Under the pieces are notes generated by a model. That model searched no databases and had not been told where the DNA came from. It was given only the letters and a program-made list of their open reading frames with translations. Below, in pieces: positions 21,626 through 33,700 of a stretch of 64,000 bases of DNA (position 1 is its first letter; every line of letters starts with the position of its first letter). The stretch is taken from positions 2,356,001 through 2,420,000 of the forward strand of contig NC_057318.1 of assembly GCF_000687475.1 (NCBI RefSeq), in the 5' to 3' direction. This DNA is from Ustilaginoidea virens. Lineage: Eukaryota > Ascomycota > Sordariomycetes > Hypocreales > Clavicipitaceae. The position numbers were made by a program, and so were the translations under genes.

Positions 21626-24600
21626 AGATAAAAAATAATAGTAAAAAGCTCCTTATTATAAATTATATAGTTCTATTTAGTATCTATTAGGCGTATAGAA
21701 TAGTATATAATAGGGTGGAAGATTTTATTCTCCCTAATTTAAGAGAGACAGCTATTAAAAGTAGTACTAAAATTATCCGCTTTAAGAATTATCTCCTTAT
21801 TAGGGTCCTATTAAGCGAGAACTAAATATAAAATAAAGTAATACTTAAGCGCTTAGAATGCCTCCTCTTCTTTATCTAATTATTAAAAAGGAACCCCTTT
21901 TTTTATTAACTTAATTAAGGGTTCGGCGAATCGGGAGAAATTAGGGATAAAATTATAGTAAAAATTTATAAAGCTAAGGAAGCTTTAGACCCTTTTTAGT
22001 TTTATAAGGGCTTTCTAATTTTAGATAGCCCTAATCTTTTCGGGGTTTAGGTAGATCTCTTTTCCTACTATTATAATATAACCTAGATATTAGACTTCTA
22101 TTATAGCAAAATTATACTTCTCTAAGTCTAGGTTAAGACCGGCATTTTAAAATCGTTAGAGTATATCCTTAATGCATCCTATATAGTCCTCCCTTAATTC
22201 TAAGGTATAAATAAGGATATTATTAAGGTATATAGTCGTAAAATCCCTAAGTATATTCCCTAAGGCCTTATTAATATATCGTTAGAATATTATAGGGGCT
22301 TTAGTAAGGCTAAAAGGCATTATAAGCCACTCAAAGAGACTAAATCGCATATAAAATACAATAAGATATTTATCGCCTTCTATAATATAGATTTTATAGA
22401 ATATTGTGTATATATCGACTTTAGTAAACTACTTTATTTAGGATAAAGATTATAGGGTCTCTTTAATTAGTAGGAAAGGGTATCGATCTTAGGCTATAAC
22501 CTTATTTAGGGCTCGATAATTTATATAAAAATACCACCCTTTATTCCCCTTTTTAGCTAAAAGGACTAAAGCTACTACTAATAAGGAGCTCGCCTAAATC
22601 TATCCCTTATCTATAAGGTCGGTTATTTATTTTTGAACCTTAAATAGCTAATCCTATAGTATATTATATAATAGGCCCTAAGGTAGGTCTAGTATATTTC
22701 TATTTAGGGCCTTCTTAAGCCGAATATAATAGTCTAATATACCCTAGTATAGAGGAAGGCTAGAGGCCTTTTCCTTATTAAATAGGTCGCTAAATTCCTA
22801 TAACTCTAAGGGTAGTACCTATAGCTTTTATAGAGATAGTATAGGGTCTTAATATAGTAAAAGCATAATATAAAGGATATACATTATCTTTTATAGGCTT
22901 ATAGCAATAAAAGGGGTCGATTAGTCTTTAGAACGCTTTACCCGCTAAAGTATATTATAGAAAACTAAACTAAGAATATTAACTATAGTAGGGCTAGACT
23001 GCTATATTATTAATTCCTAAATAATAAGATTGCTTACCGCTTTAATCTTTATCTGATATCGTTTTGCTTATAATATTATATTGCAGTATTCTATCTAAGG
23101 AAGACCTAAAATAATATTATAGGTAAGGCCTAGGATTACATAAAGTATAACTATAAAAGGCTAGCTATTAATATCGATATCTATACGAACGATATATATA
23201 ATAGAGGAAGTCGCTTCCTTATATTCCCCTAAATAGCTCTAAATCTCTACTGCCGTTCTAATTATCCTATATTATAATAGGCAGATAAATTAGAGACCTA
23301 ACTATTATACCGTTTTTTCGCTTATAGTGCTATAGTAATTATAACCCGAGTCGATTAAAGTATTAATAAAAGTATAAGATTTATATATTATTAGTATTAA
23401 AAAGGGGTGCTTATCTATATATTTTATAATCTCTTTTATCTCTTTTATATAGGGTCTTTTTCGTAATCGATTGGGGTTCTAAGTATATACTTTAAGCCCT
23501 CTCGCGAGATTAGGCTTAAAGGCTAGTCTTTTCCCTAAAAGTTATTACTATTATCGTCTTTAGCGGCCTAAGAGTCTACTATAGCCACCTTAATTATTCC
23601 CGGTCTATAGGCCTTTTGCAAATAATATTTCTATATATAGTGGGTAGAAGCACTATAATAAAGGTATAGATCCTTCTCTTATCACTCATTTAGAACCTCT
23701 TATAAAACTTATTTAGCTATATATTGCTTACTCTTTAAAGCAAGCTAGTTAATATTTATTATTTATATATTACCCTTTACGTCCCGGTTATTATTTTATC
23801 GGTTATAAAGAGGGCTAAGGTAGCGCTTAAACGTTAGGCTAATCTTAAGGTTAATAGCAATCTAACGGTAGCGGTTAACTACTAAGTAGTAGTTATTACG
23901 GGAGACCCTAAGTCCGATAATTTTATTAGCTATTTTAGCATTTAATATAGAGTAGAGGTATTTAAGTTTTACTTCCTTAGGCTAGCTAATTCCTTTTATA
24001 AGCACTAGCTTTTCTTTAAATTAGACGAAAAAGGCAGTAAAAGGTTCTTTAGGGCCTTAGCGTAAAGAGTACTTAAGTTCAGTAATTATATAGTTTTATT
24101 AATATAAATCTTTAAAGAGATATTAAAGGTATTTAAAGAACTTTATTATATTATAATCGCAGGCCTTACTATTCTCGAAAAAGGCTATAATTTATAATTA
24201 GACCGTAAAAGATAGGTTCTAAAAGATAAATATCTACTATATCTTTTCGTCCCTAATAAAATCCTTATCGACCTCTAGCTTATATTGTATAAAGGTTCGC
24301 TAGGCTATAAATATTATTTTTTTGCCGTTAAAAGGGTCTTTTATTGGGATCGGCTTATACTTAGGTTAAATATAAGCCGCATCGAGAGTAGTAAGGGGGA
24401 TAAGTCCGCCTTATTGTATTACTAGGACCGGTTGGTATTCTGGTTGGGGTTTACTTACCTGCTCTGCGAGATAGGCCTATAAAGAGTTTATCTGCGATTA
24501 AATCTATTGCATTCCTTTAGAAAGTTGCTATATTTGGGTGTGTGTATTACGTCGGGGGCGTTACTGCCTTATGCTATCTGCCCCTATCTTATTAGGCATA

Positions 24601-24640
24601 CTCATTTCGATATCGTGTAACGCTTATATTATTAATTCTA
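21626..24640 (-). pseudogene. Gypsy-B gag-pol remnant, upstream part
   Basis: In the minus direction from the leader this holds gag, a DSG-type protease region (SGYNYYSTI, with the preceding Asp codon mutated) near 23340-23360, and RT. The RT box FYINYRALNK lies near 22501-22531, and the active site reads YLNN for YLDD (22213-22230). The RNase H motif YNKE is at the break with Gypsy-A (about 21626-21660). The element is more heavily mutated than Gypsy-A: both catalytic Asp of the RT box are Asn. Near 23600 a Cys-containing segment ending FAKGL may be the remains of a Gag zinc knuckle. Confidence 0.85.
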
Positions 24641-24671
24641 TAATATAGAGTTATAATAGTAAGGCTGAGAG

Positions 24672-24682
24672 AGTCTATTTAA
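24672..24682 (-). promoter_or_regulatory. Primer-binding site, self-priming type (Gypsy-B)
   Basis: On the element strand TTAAATAGACT follows the 5' LTR. Its reverse complement AGTCTATTTAA is in the LTR at 24734-24744. The match is exact in a second family with a different LTR body. Confidence 0.7.
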
Positions 24683-24683
24683 A

Positions 24684-24927
24684 TATAAAGGACTAACCCT
24701 AGGGCGGCTGCAAATAGGCATCGATAATATATATTAAATAGACTAAAGAGGAAGGAGAAGGATCTAAATAGGAACCTTCTATCTAGTCTATTTATATCCC
24801 AATCGTGATATATATCGGAGTCCTAGTATAGTCCTATGACTCTATCTGTCGCCCTTTTTAGGCTAGACGCGGGCGCAGCCCGTGTCCTAGCCACATTGTG
24901 GCGCGGGCGTAGCCCGAGCCCGTGACA
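24684..24927 (-). repeat. Gypsy-B 5' LTR
   Basis: This 244-bp LTR is followed by the TSD TTTAG (24928-24932). On the element strand it starts with the same GC-rich hairpins as Gypsy-A, while the central part differs from Gypsy-A and Gypsy-C. Confidence 0.93.
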
Positions 24928-25159
24928 TTTAGTAAGGTTTTAGTAGATTTCTTTAATTACAATATTAGCTATATTATTAGTAGGGAAACTCTTAATAATA
25001 AGGCTAAATAAGCATTAGTTTAGTTCCGCCTCTTGCCTAAAGGCAGGTTAAACCTAGATTATATCGGCGATAAGACTTTTTACTACTTTTTTTATAAAGA
25101 TAACGATAGTATCGCCGCTATATAGTTTATATGCCGCAACCGCAGCATTCCTAATAGTT
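24928..25159 (-). pseudogene. LINE-B1 ORF1 remnant, middle segment
   Basis: This is a short piece of ORF1 between Gypsy-B and LTR unit 1. It aligns with LINE-B2 at about 34965-35180 and on LINE-B4 with the stretch reading IITFKEE and GQEAEL-like sequence. It contains no separate gene. Confidence 0.8.
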
Positions 25160-25900
25160 TATTGCAATTTTCAAGGTCACTATAAAAGCAGAGCCTTACT
25201 AGCTAGCTAGATAGCACAAGACTGTCTGCGACCTGTGAACTAATCTTAGTATAAATACTAGATTTTTCACCAAGTCCTAAGACTATACAAGTGCTATAAA
25301 GCAGGGCAAGTGTAAAGGCAAGGCAAATATAAGATAACCAGAAAACGCAGGGAAGGTAAGAAGTTAAGAGGCATATAGTGCATTAACAGACTCGATTGTG
25401 CTACCCTTCTACTATCTAGAAAGAAGGGGGAAAGCTATCCTATATATACACGAAGAAGGGGTGGGCCCAGGCATCCAGGGTAGCCAGTAAGAAAGCTCCC
25501 CGTAATGCTCGCTATGCCACGTATATAATACGTCAGCAGCCCCACTATATCCAGCCTTTCCAACCACCCTAACCACCGCACTAGTAATTAGCCACCACAC
25601 TAGTGACTAACCACCACGCTAGTGACTACCCACCACACTAGTAGACTAGCCACCACACTAGTAGGCCGCTACCACACTAGTAGGCCCACCACGCTAATTT
25701 AGCAATGCCACACCTTTTTTAATAAGGCCTACCTTACTTGATATACAGTAAATAATCCACTGAAAATCCTTAAGGTAAAAGGCAAGGGCCTGGGTTGGTA
25801 AGACCACCGTAAGTCTAAGAGACGGTATAAGGACTAGAAGGTCAGTAAGCCAGTAGGGCATTAGGCCAGCAGCCTAGTAGGCTACTATAGGATTTTAACA
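25160..25900. mobile_element. LTR-like unit 1 (solo LTR or small non-autonomous element) with 18-20 bp minisatellite
   Basis: This 741-bp unit starts TATTGCA (probably once TGTTGCA) and ends TTTTAACA. It is flanked by the 5-bp duplication TAGTT at 25155-25159 and 25901-25905, inside LINE-B ORF1. It matches unit 2 at both ends but not in the middle. The middle (about 25562-25700) holds about seven copies of a CCACCACACTAGT-type repeat. There is a TATAAAA box near 25183. It shows far less RIP than its surroundings. The reading frame at 25412-25600 covers LTR sequence and is not a gene. A single LTR left by recombination is the simplest explanation. Confidence 0.8.
25562..25700. repeat. Minisatellite, 18-20 bp unit with ACTAGT core
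   Basis: About seven tandem units of CCACCACACTAGT plus a variable 5-7 bp linker. This block replaces the 48-50 bp repeats found at the same place in unit 2. Confidence 0.85.
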
Positions 25901-26589
25901 TAGTTGCTCTATTAATAGTATCTATAATTTCAATTAGTATTCGGTTATATAAGACCTTACTAATAATATTGCCTTAAATTAAAATATCCCTATAGATATA
26001 TAGCAGGACTAGGAGGGGAGCGATAGTATATTAGGGTGGTATAGTAGCGGCAGCGTATCCTTATGCCGCGATATTTGCCTAAATAGTAGCCGGTGCCTAT
26101 TTTAGGATATCCTAAAAGGCCAATTTAATGGCTTTTTCGATAGTCTTTAAAATTATATTAGTAAGGGTGCCAATAGGGTCTAGGGTGGCCTTACTATAGG
26201 CTGTATTAGCTATAATTTCTATAATTTCTCGTATTTATCTTAGTACTATTAGGGGGATATAATCCTAAAGCTTTTTCATCGATTCTTTAATTATAATAGT
26301 AGTAGGTTGCTTTTATACCTAGGTAGGCTCGGTCTCGGTCTAATTGTGTAGTATACTATTTACAATTGTAATAGTTAGGTTATAGCGGCTGTATATAATG
26401 CCGCCCCTATTCCCTCCGTCGATATCTATTACTTTATTCGCGCCCGCCGCGCCTACTCCCTGGATGTAGTGCGCTATAGGTAAGGAGGGGTAAATAGACA
26501 AGAGGAAGCGATTAGGAATATTAGAATTAATTTTAGAGGCGGTTCCGTACCGCTACCTAGGTGCGGGCGAAATCGCGAAAGTTTTTAAT
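25901..26589 (-). pseudogene. LINE-B1 right segment: ORF1 N-terminus and 5' untranslated region
   Basis: ORF1 would begin at 26429 on the minus strand. The start codon is now ATA, and LINE-B2 keeps ATG with the following residues MDIDGGNRGG. Upstream the 5' region ends with the conserved terminus AGGTGCGGGCGAAATCGC (26559-26576, plus-strand reading), a few untemplated-looking bases and the TSD. The element is complete at this end. Confidence 0.85.
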
Positions 26590-27052
26590 GCCTATCTTAC
26601 GATATCCTATTGCCTATTCGCTATAGGGTAGAATCGAGACTAAGCCGGATAGGGTCCCTAGTAGTTAAGATAGTACTCTCTTTTATTACTAATAATACTA
26701 AGGCAGTCTTTATCTCTATTAGGGTGTCTCTCTATACTATATTATCCGCATTAAGGGGTATTTATGCAGTAGTTTACGATATATCCGAATTTAAAGTATT
26801 AGTAGTACTATCTTAGGTAGATAGTTTTATTATATGGTTTAGCCTTAAAGATTTCTATTTAATAGATAACTCTAGTCTTATAGAGTCGGTTTACTGCTTC
26901 TATATTAGTGACTTTAATAATTAGGGGGGCTTTTATTACTTCTTTATAGGGTTTCTTTATAGCGATTCTACTAATGCCGGGGCCGTTATCTTAAGCTAGG
27001 TTTAATTTAATATCTTTAATAGGGATATTCTTAGAAAATTAAGTAGGAAATC
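26590..27052 (-). pseudogene. LINE-A1 ORF1 remnant, zinc-knuckle segment
   Basis: This is LINE-A1 sequence between LINE-B1 and Gypsy-C, aligning with LINE-A3 at about 49598-50061. On the minus strand it reads YF.FGYI-type knuckle sequence, where Cys and His codons have become Tyr codons. The plus-strand open frame at 26610-26816 is the mirror of this region, as is the one at 49618-49824 in LINE-A3. Confidence 0.85.
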
Positions 27053-27304
27053 TATCACGGGCTCGAGCTACGCCCGCGCTATAATATGGCTAGGACTCGG
27101 GCTGCGCCCGTGCCTAGCCTAGGCAGGGTCAGATAAGTCAACGGCATAGGGTCACAAGACTACACCAGGACCCCAACCCATACTATATAGGGATAAATAG
27201 GCATTTAAGAGGCCCCTATTTAGGTCCTCTCTCTTTCCTCTTTAGTCTATTTAATATATTTATTTAATGCCTATTCGCAGTAGCCCTAGGGCTAGTCCTT
27301 TATA
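27053..27304 (+). repeat. Gypsy-C 5' LTR
   Basis: This 252-bp LTR is now TATCACGG...TTTATA and was TG...CA. It shares the U3 hairpin block and the AGTCTATTTAA start box with Gypsy-A but differs in between. The primer-binding site that follows (27305 on, TTGAAATAAACT) no longer matches the start box perfectly; one difference fits RIP and one is a transversion. Confidence 0.9.
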
Positions 27305-27350
27305 TTGAAATAAACTCTCTCAGCCTTGCTATTATAACCTTATATTATGG

Positions 27351-29264
27351 AGCCAATAATGCAGGCTATATAAGATATCGAGATGAGTACACCTAGAGAA
27401 ACGGGTCTAAACAACCTAAGACTATAACGCCCCCGATATAATATATATACCTAAGTGGAGCAACTTGCAATAGGGTTATAATAGATAGAGGCGCAAATAT
27501 AGACTAATGCATAGTATCTTACTGCTATTATCGCCTTACTGTAGACTTTTTTTGCGAATTAGTCACATAGCTCCTAAAATGCTACCTAACCGGCCTTAAT
27601 CGTATAATAGAACGACCGCCTCCCTACTACTTAAAATACCTTGCTAAAACATAAGCTAATCCTAATAAGGGACCCCTTTAATAGCAAAAAGGCTATATTT
27701 ACAGCCTAGCGGACCTTTATATAATATAAGCTTAAGGTTGATAAGGATTTTATTGGAGATAAAAAGACCTAATAAATATTTATCTTTTAGAACCTATCGT
27801 CTATAGTCTAATTATAGGTCATAGCCTTCTTTAAGAATAATATAGCTTATAATTATAATATAATAAAATTCTTTGAATACTTCTAATGCCTCTTGAAGGA
27901 CTTATACCGGTAGGATCGCACTATTACTAAGCTTAAGCACTCTTTATACTAAGGCCTAAAGGAACCTTTTGCTGCCTTCTTTATGCGTTTTAAGGAAAAA
28001 CTTATACTTATTAGCGGTTTCGATTAGCCTAAAGAAGTTAAATTAGAATACCTTCGATCGGCGCTTAATACTCGTATAGCTAATAAGATTATTAGCCTTA
28101 AGGTCTCCTATTACGATTATTATTCGGCGATAGACCGCTACTAATAAATTGCTATTAATATTAAGATTAGCCTGATTATTAACTACTAACCGGGCTCGGC
28201 CTATTCCTAATTAATTTACGCCTAAGATTCTAAGGGCGATATATAAATATCAGGCGTTAATAAGTTAGACTTAAAGGGTAATTAGTATATATCTAAAGCA
28301 ATATAGGTCTCTAAAGAACAATATAAGGATTATAGAAAGAAAAGTCTTTATCTTTAATATAGCTCTCCTAAATATTAGATATTTATATATTACCTACTGC
28401 TAGCAATCCGACTTAATATAACTAAAGTAGCCTTACTTAATTTATAAATCGTAGAGGTTAAGTATAGTAATAAAGACTAGGAAAAAGTATAGCCTTTAAA
28501 CCTAATCTTATTAGAGGACTTAAGATATATATATAGACCCTAGCCTAATTATAGAAGGAATTAAAGGAGATTATAAAATAAATAGATAGATACCCCTTTT
28601 TAGTACTAATCTTATATAAATCTTATACCTTTATCAATACCTTAATCGACTCGGGATATAACTACTATAGCGCTATAAGCAAAAAGATAGTATAATAGTT
28701 AGGCCTCTAACCTATCCGCTTGCTATAATATAAGGAAATCGGAATAGCAATAGATATTTAAAGCCGTTTAAAAGAACGTAAAGTAATATATTCCTCTATT
28801 ACTTATATTATCTATATAGCAATCGATATCGATAGATAGCCGTCTATAGTTATACTTTATATTATCTTAAGCCTTACCCGCGATATTATCTTTAGGATAC
28901 CTTAGATAGAGCACTATAATATTATATTATAGGTAAAGCGGCGCTAATTAAAAATCAGATTAGTAGATAGCCTTATTGTTCAAAAATTAATAAAAAGATA
29001 ATAGGGCCTAGCTATAGTAAATATCCTTAGCTTAGTCTTCTATAATATACTAAAGTAGGTAAGGACTAATTGACTTCCTTTATTATAATAAGCTTATAGG
29101 AGATAATATACATCCTCTATATTATACTACTACCTTATTAAGACTCTGCCTTATAATTATAAGAGCCGTAAATACTCCTAATAGAATTATAGGAATTTAC
29201 TAACCTCTTTAATAAGGAGAAGGCTTTTAGTCTCCCTCTATACTAAGGTATATTAGACTACTAT
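27351..29264 (+). pseudogene. Gypsy-C gag and protease remnant
   Basis: The start ATG at 27351 opens MEPIMQAI, as in Gypsy-A. The Gag-like region follows to about 28250. The protease motif LIDSGYNYYSAI is near 28645-28680, where Gypsy-A has CYSAI. The gene is interrupted between protease and RT by LINE-B2. It is more mutated than Gypsy-A, with almost every TGG and CAR codon lost. Confidence 0.85.
29249..29264. repeat. Target-site duplication of LINE-B2 (left)
   Basis: The 16-bp TATATTAGACTACTAT is repeated exactly at 35870-35885. It is original Gypsy-C sequence; Gypsy-A reads almost the same near 16488. Confidence 0.95.
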
Positions 29265-29763
29265 TATTATTATTATTAAATTACGCTAGAGGCTATTTTA
29301 AAGCTAAATAACCTATCTAGTACTTCTATATAGATAATTCGGAAAGGGAAAAACCTAATAGCCGGGAGGAAAACCCTTCCTACTTTCTTGATTTCTGCTT
29401 TTTATCGCCCTATATTAGGGGCGGCGGGTATCTAGTACGTAAGAGAATAGGGTGCGTAACCGCTTAGGACTATATCTAGCGGTATTATATAGGAAGAGTG
29501 CGAGCGAGAAGTCCCGGAGTATTAGGTCCAAGTCGGTAATCTTATCGGGTAAGAAGTAAGAGGAGGGTAAAGCCGGGGGGGTAAAGGCAGCAGCGCGCTC
29601 GCGGTAGGCATATTCTCGCCGGGCGCGCATCTATAGTAGCCCGGGCGCTTCTTAGTATGCATTAATTTTTAGGTCGGAAGAGGAAGTAAGCTAATTCTAA
29701 AGGTTAAAGCGGGCAGCCTTAGGCATTATATCAGTATATAGGTTAGTAATACCCCCTAACTTA

Positions 29764-30680
29764 GTGCTTTTTCTTCTTTTCTTCTTTTCCTTTATAGCGC
29801 TAATTTTAAGGTATATAATGACCCCTCTATTGCAGTATAGGGCTAGTGCTAACCCTATTAGCAATACGGCAGTAGTAGTAATGATAATAGCAGTAATAAT
29901 AATACTAATAATAATAAAAATAATAATAGCGAAGCTACTTAAGCAGTTAGCGATACTAGATAAAGGGGTAAGTATAAGTCTTATGTGCGGCGGGACTATA
30001 GCTGACCCTTATAATATAGCCCGGAGAACTATATGTATAGCCTTACGGGCTATATCTAATGCGCTTAGAGGATCCTAAGTATTAATACTATAATTAATAA
30101 GGTATAAACCGGGTTATACCTGCTCTTTAGCGAAGCTAATATAGGTAAGGACTAGTATGGCTTACTATCCCTATGCCCTTATAGGTAAAATATATATATC
30201 CCTAGAGAGGACCCCTAGGAATTAAGTCCTAATATAAGAGCTCCTAGATGCATAAGAGACTATTACTAAGGGGATAGAGATATATTTTTAATTTATATAT
30301 AGCGTAAGCTACCGGCTGACTATCTTTAGCTTTAGGTAAATAACTATAAGGCCCTCTAGCAGAGGGCTAAATAGGCATCTACCTCTTAGGGGTATAATCA
30401 GGCAGTAGTAGTAATAGTAGTAGCAGCGGTAGGGGGCTTTAGCACTCCTAAGGCAACCTAAGAGATACTAACTCTTAAAGAGAAGAAGGTCCTCGCCTTA
30501 GAACGATAGGCCTACACCTAAAAGGATATCGCTATATCGTTATAGGTTTTCCTAGCCTAAGAGGAGGGGGGAGAGGGGGCTTTAGAGGGGGAATAGACTA
30601 AGGATAAAGGGGGGGAAAATAATAAAGAGGGCAAAAGGGGGGAGGGGGGGGAGAATGCCCTTATTACTAATATAATAACT
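29764..30680 (+). pseudogene. Possible antisense ORF of LINE-B (copy 2)
   Basis: The first 104 codons from the ATG at 29764 are fully open on the strand opposite to the LINE. They hold a hydrophobic Val/Ile run derived from the triplet array, then LAILDKGVSISLMCGGT and ARRTICIALRAISNALRGS. The frame then continues with RIP-type stops. From about 30420 a second block reads ATxEILTLKEKKVLALE in another frame, before a Gly/Glu/Lys-rich stretch. Copy 3 has the same plan. The hydrophobic run could be a membrane segment but is more likely a by-product of the microsatellite. The product is unknown and translation is unproven. Confidence 0.3.
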
Positions 30681-30739
30681 ATTAACTAGTTTCGGCCCGT
30701 AAGGCCTAAGAGATTTACTTATTCCTAGTGCACCTCATT

Positions 30740-33700
30740 CCCATTATAGGATTACCGTGAATATTATATAGGGGCTACGCAGGGGTATTTAGTAGCGCCT
30801 CTAGCTATACTATATTAAAGGGATTAGGCGAGCTAGAATTAATTAAATCAATCGATACTAAGTATCTAATAAGTAATTACTTATATAAAGTATAATTTAT
30901 TAAGTATAATAAATATACTATATTAGTCGCGAAGCAAGCTAGGGCTAGGACTAGGCCTAAGGAGTATACGCCTTTATCTATAGTACTTTAGATAGGAAAA
31001 GATAATATAATAAAGGTCTTTTAGGCCTTCCCTATAGTAATAGAGAGGTAATAATACTAAGGGAACTTATTAGAGGCAAAAGAAGGAGTTAAGGCCGATT
31101 TTTTCTATATAAAGTTAGGTAAATATCGCCGATTTATACTTCTATAAACCTTTATATAATTAGATTATTTTCGCTATAGATTAGAAGTCTAATGCCCTTT
31201 TAGCCGCTAGGGTCTTATATTAGGGGCATCTCGCCTTTATTACTGCCTAATTGCTCTATTATTAGTTATATTAATCTTTTATTAATCGCTTTTTAGCCGA
31301 AAGCTAGCTAGGGTTAGAATTGGGGAATAATATATAGGCTAAGGGTCTTTAGTAACCTTTCCTTTAATAGCATTAAAGTATTACCGCTACTACTATTAAT
31401 ATATAATTAATCCTATCGGTTATACTTATCTTTTCTATTCTTTTAAGGAACCGCTAGTAGATATAATTAAAATAGAAGTTAATTAGGGGTATAGCCGCTT
31501 TAATCTCGAGGGTATTTAGTAGTATAGCCTTAAAGGCCCTAGTAATTATATAAAGGTAGGCTAATTATTCTATAGCTAGGGATTTTATAATGCCTTTTGC
31601 TACCCCTTTAAGGGCGGTAGGGGTATATTATACCCCTACGCTAAAGGCAATAGAGGTTTAAATAACCTGCATATAAATTAGGCGTATTTCCCGGTATTAG
31701 TAGCCCTAGGTTAAAGCCGCTATTACTATAAGCGCGAATCGCTACTATTTAAATTTCTTTACGATTTTAATATAGTATTCCCTCTATTTTAGCTTATAGT
31801 AGATTTCGACTCTTAAGAATCTAATATACTACTTTAGCTAGATTATTACGGTCCTAAGCTATATTATAGTCTTATCCGCTTTATATATATAGGTGAAATA
31901 GATAAGCTTACTTTTGCTAGGATTAAAGTTAAGTCTAGCTTATTTAGATTAGCTATTATAGATAAGCTATACTTTCTCGAATAGCACCTTTATCTCCCTT
32001 ATATCTCTCCTATAGGCTATAATATTTATATTATTAGCGAAGCCTAATATAATAATTAAGGCTACCTTTTACAGCCTTTTATAGAGTGGTATAATATAAA
32101 TAAGGAAAAGGATAAAGGAGAAAGGGGACCCTTATAATACCCTAGTAGTAATTAGCAATTTCTCTATAAGCTATCCTTTAAAATAGATCTATATTATTTA
32201 TAAATCGGTAAAGCTATATACCTATACTATAAGCTATAGCAGGAGCCTTTTATTAAAGAGTAGGTAAATAAAGCAGGTATAGTTAATTATATTAAATGCT
32301 GCTAATATATCTAATTAAAAGAGTAAGGCGATCTTACTATAATACTAGGTTATACGAATAATCTCTATTAGTATGCTTAATGCTATATCGGTTAACTAAT
32401 TTGCCTTATTACCTATTTAAAGATCTAAAAGGAGGTTACCCTCCTTAAGGGTAATAGTAAGCCGCCTTATAACTATAGCTTCTATAATCTTCCCTATTAG
32501 GTTAAGTAATAATATTAGTCTTTATCTTCCTGCCTTTAAGTATTCCTTAGGCTTTTTCTTAGGCTTCTATAGTATTACTACTTTAGCCTCCTAGAATTAG
32601 GCCGGGTAGTACCTAATGCGGTATATTTCGTTAAGGAGGTATATTAGGGTTTAAACGAATAGAAGGCTATATACTTTAAGGAATCCTGCCAAGAGCCTAT
32701 TAAGGCCTAATGCTTTCTAGCCTGCTATATTACGTAATATAATGCGTATTTTTTCGTAGGTAAAGGAGTCTATAAAGGGGAATATAGTAGTAGTAAGCTA
32801 AGGGAATATTAAATCGGGGATATTATTATAAGTAGCCTAAGAGGTAGGGAAGAACTATTAGGCGAGTATTTATGCCTTTTCTTCGTATATTATTGCTTTT
32901 AGGCCTAGACTGCTTTATTCTAGTGGGGGGATCTCTTTTAATTTAAGCGGGAGGCTATTATATAAGCGAGCCTATTTCTCTAGAGACTATAGGTTAGCAT
33001 TCTATACGGTTGCTTTATTAAGGGCCTTTTGTTATAATTGGCGCTATTCCTCTTAGATAATATAAGATTAAATCGCTCCTGCTTTTTAGGCGGTATTAAG
33101 GTTCTCTAGGGTATAGTATACTGCCTATTTTCGGTAGGCCTTTTTTACTACTATTTAGGCCATCTTAGCGCAAGAGTTCTACTAAGGCTCTATACCGGGA
33201 GCTTTAGGTGCCCTCTTTAGTGCCGCAATATTAGTAATACTCTAGAGTTAGCCAATAAGCTATTCGGTATATATATCTATCTTAGTAAGGGAGCAGAATA
33301 GGGCCCTAGTATAGTAGATAATAAGTTAGTTTTTTGCTTTAGCTTAGGCGAGGTATTAGTTAAAGGATTTTTAGCCGTTCTTTAAAGGGGGGGCTTTTAT
33401 ATAATAGTTATCGGTCTTAATATATATAAGCTAGGGGATATAGTTAAACCTAATAAGGTTAGTATTTCTAAAATATTCAACTATAATATCTAGTATAACT
33501 TATATATGGTTAATAGTATTGCTTTTCTTTCCTAAGGCCCTCTTTATTACCTTACCGCGAGGAGTAACTAGCTTAAGCTACTATTATATCGTAAGTTTAA
33601 AGAGAGTATCGATATTAGGCGAGGTCTAGTCTAAGCTATCCTAAAGAGGGTAGTATATATTAAAGTCCCTAATAAAGGCACTATAGGGGCAGGGTAAAAG

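Larger units (their letters stand above)
27053..29264 (+). mobile_element. Gypsy-C, left segment with 5' LTR, gag and protease
   Basis: This is a plus-strand Ty3/Gypsy element inserted in ORF1 of LINE-A1. The TSD is AAATC (27048-27052) against GAATC at the far end (42490-42494), one G-to-A change. The uninterrupted site in LINE-A3 near 50057 reads GAATC. It continues at 35870 after LINE-B2 and ends at 42489. Without inserts it is about 8 kb. Confidence 0.93.

Noticed and set aside
25412..25600. 62-codon minus-strand frame
   Set aside because: It lies within LTR unit 1 and is not kept in unit 2.
26610..26816. 68-codon plus-strand frame, with a near copy at 49618-49824
   Set aside because: It is the mirror of the ORF1 zinc-knuckle region of LINE-A; the similarity between the two only shows that both are LINE-A copies.
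29415..29630. 71-codon minus-strand frame in LINE-B2, and 53694-53918 in LINE-B3
   Set aside because: Both are in the LINE-B 3' region on the element strand, differ in frame content and show no motif; chance in GC-richer sequence is likely.
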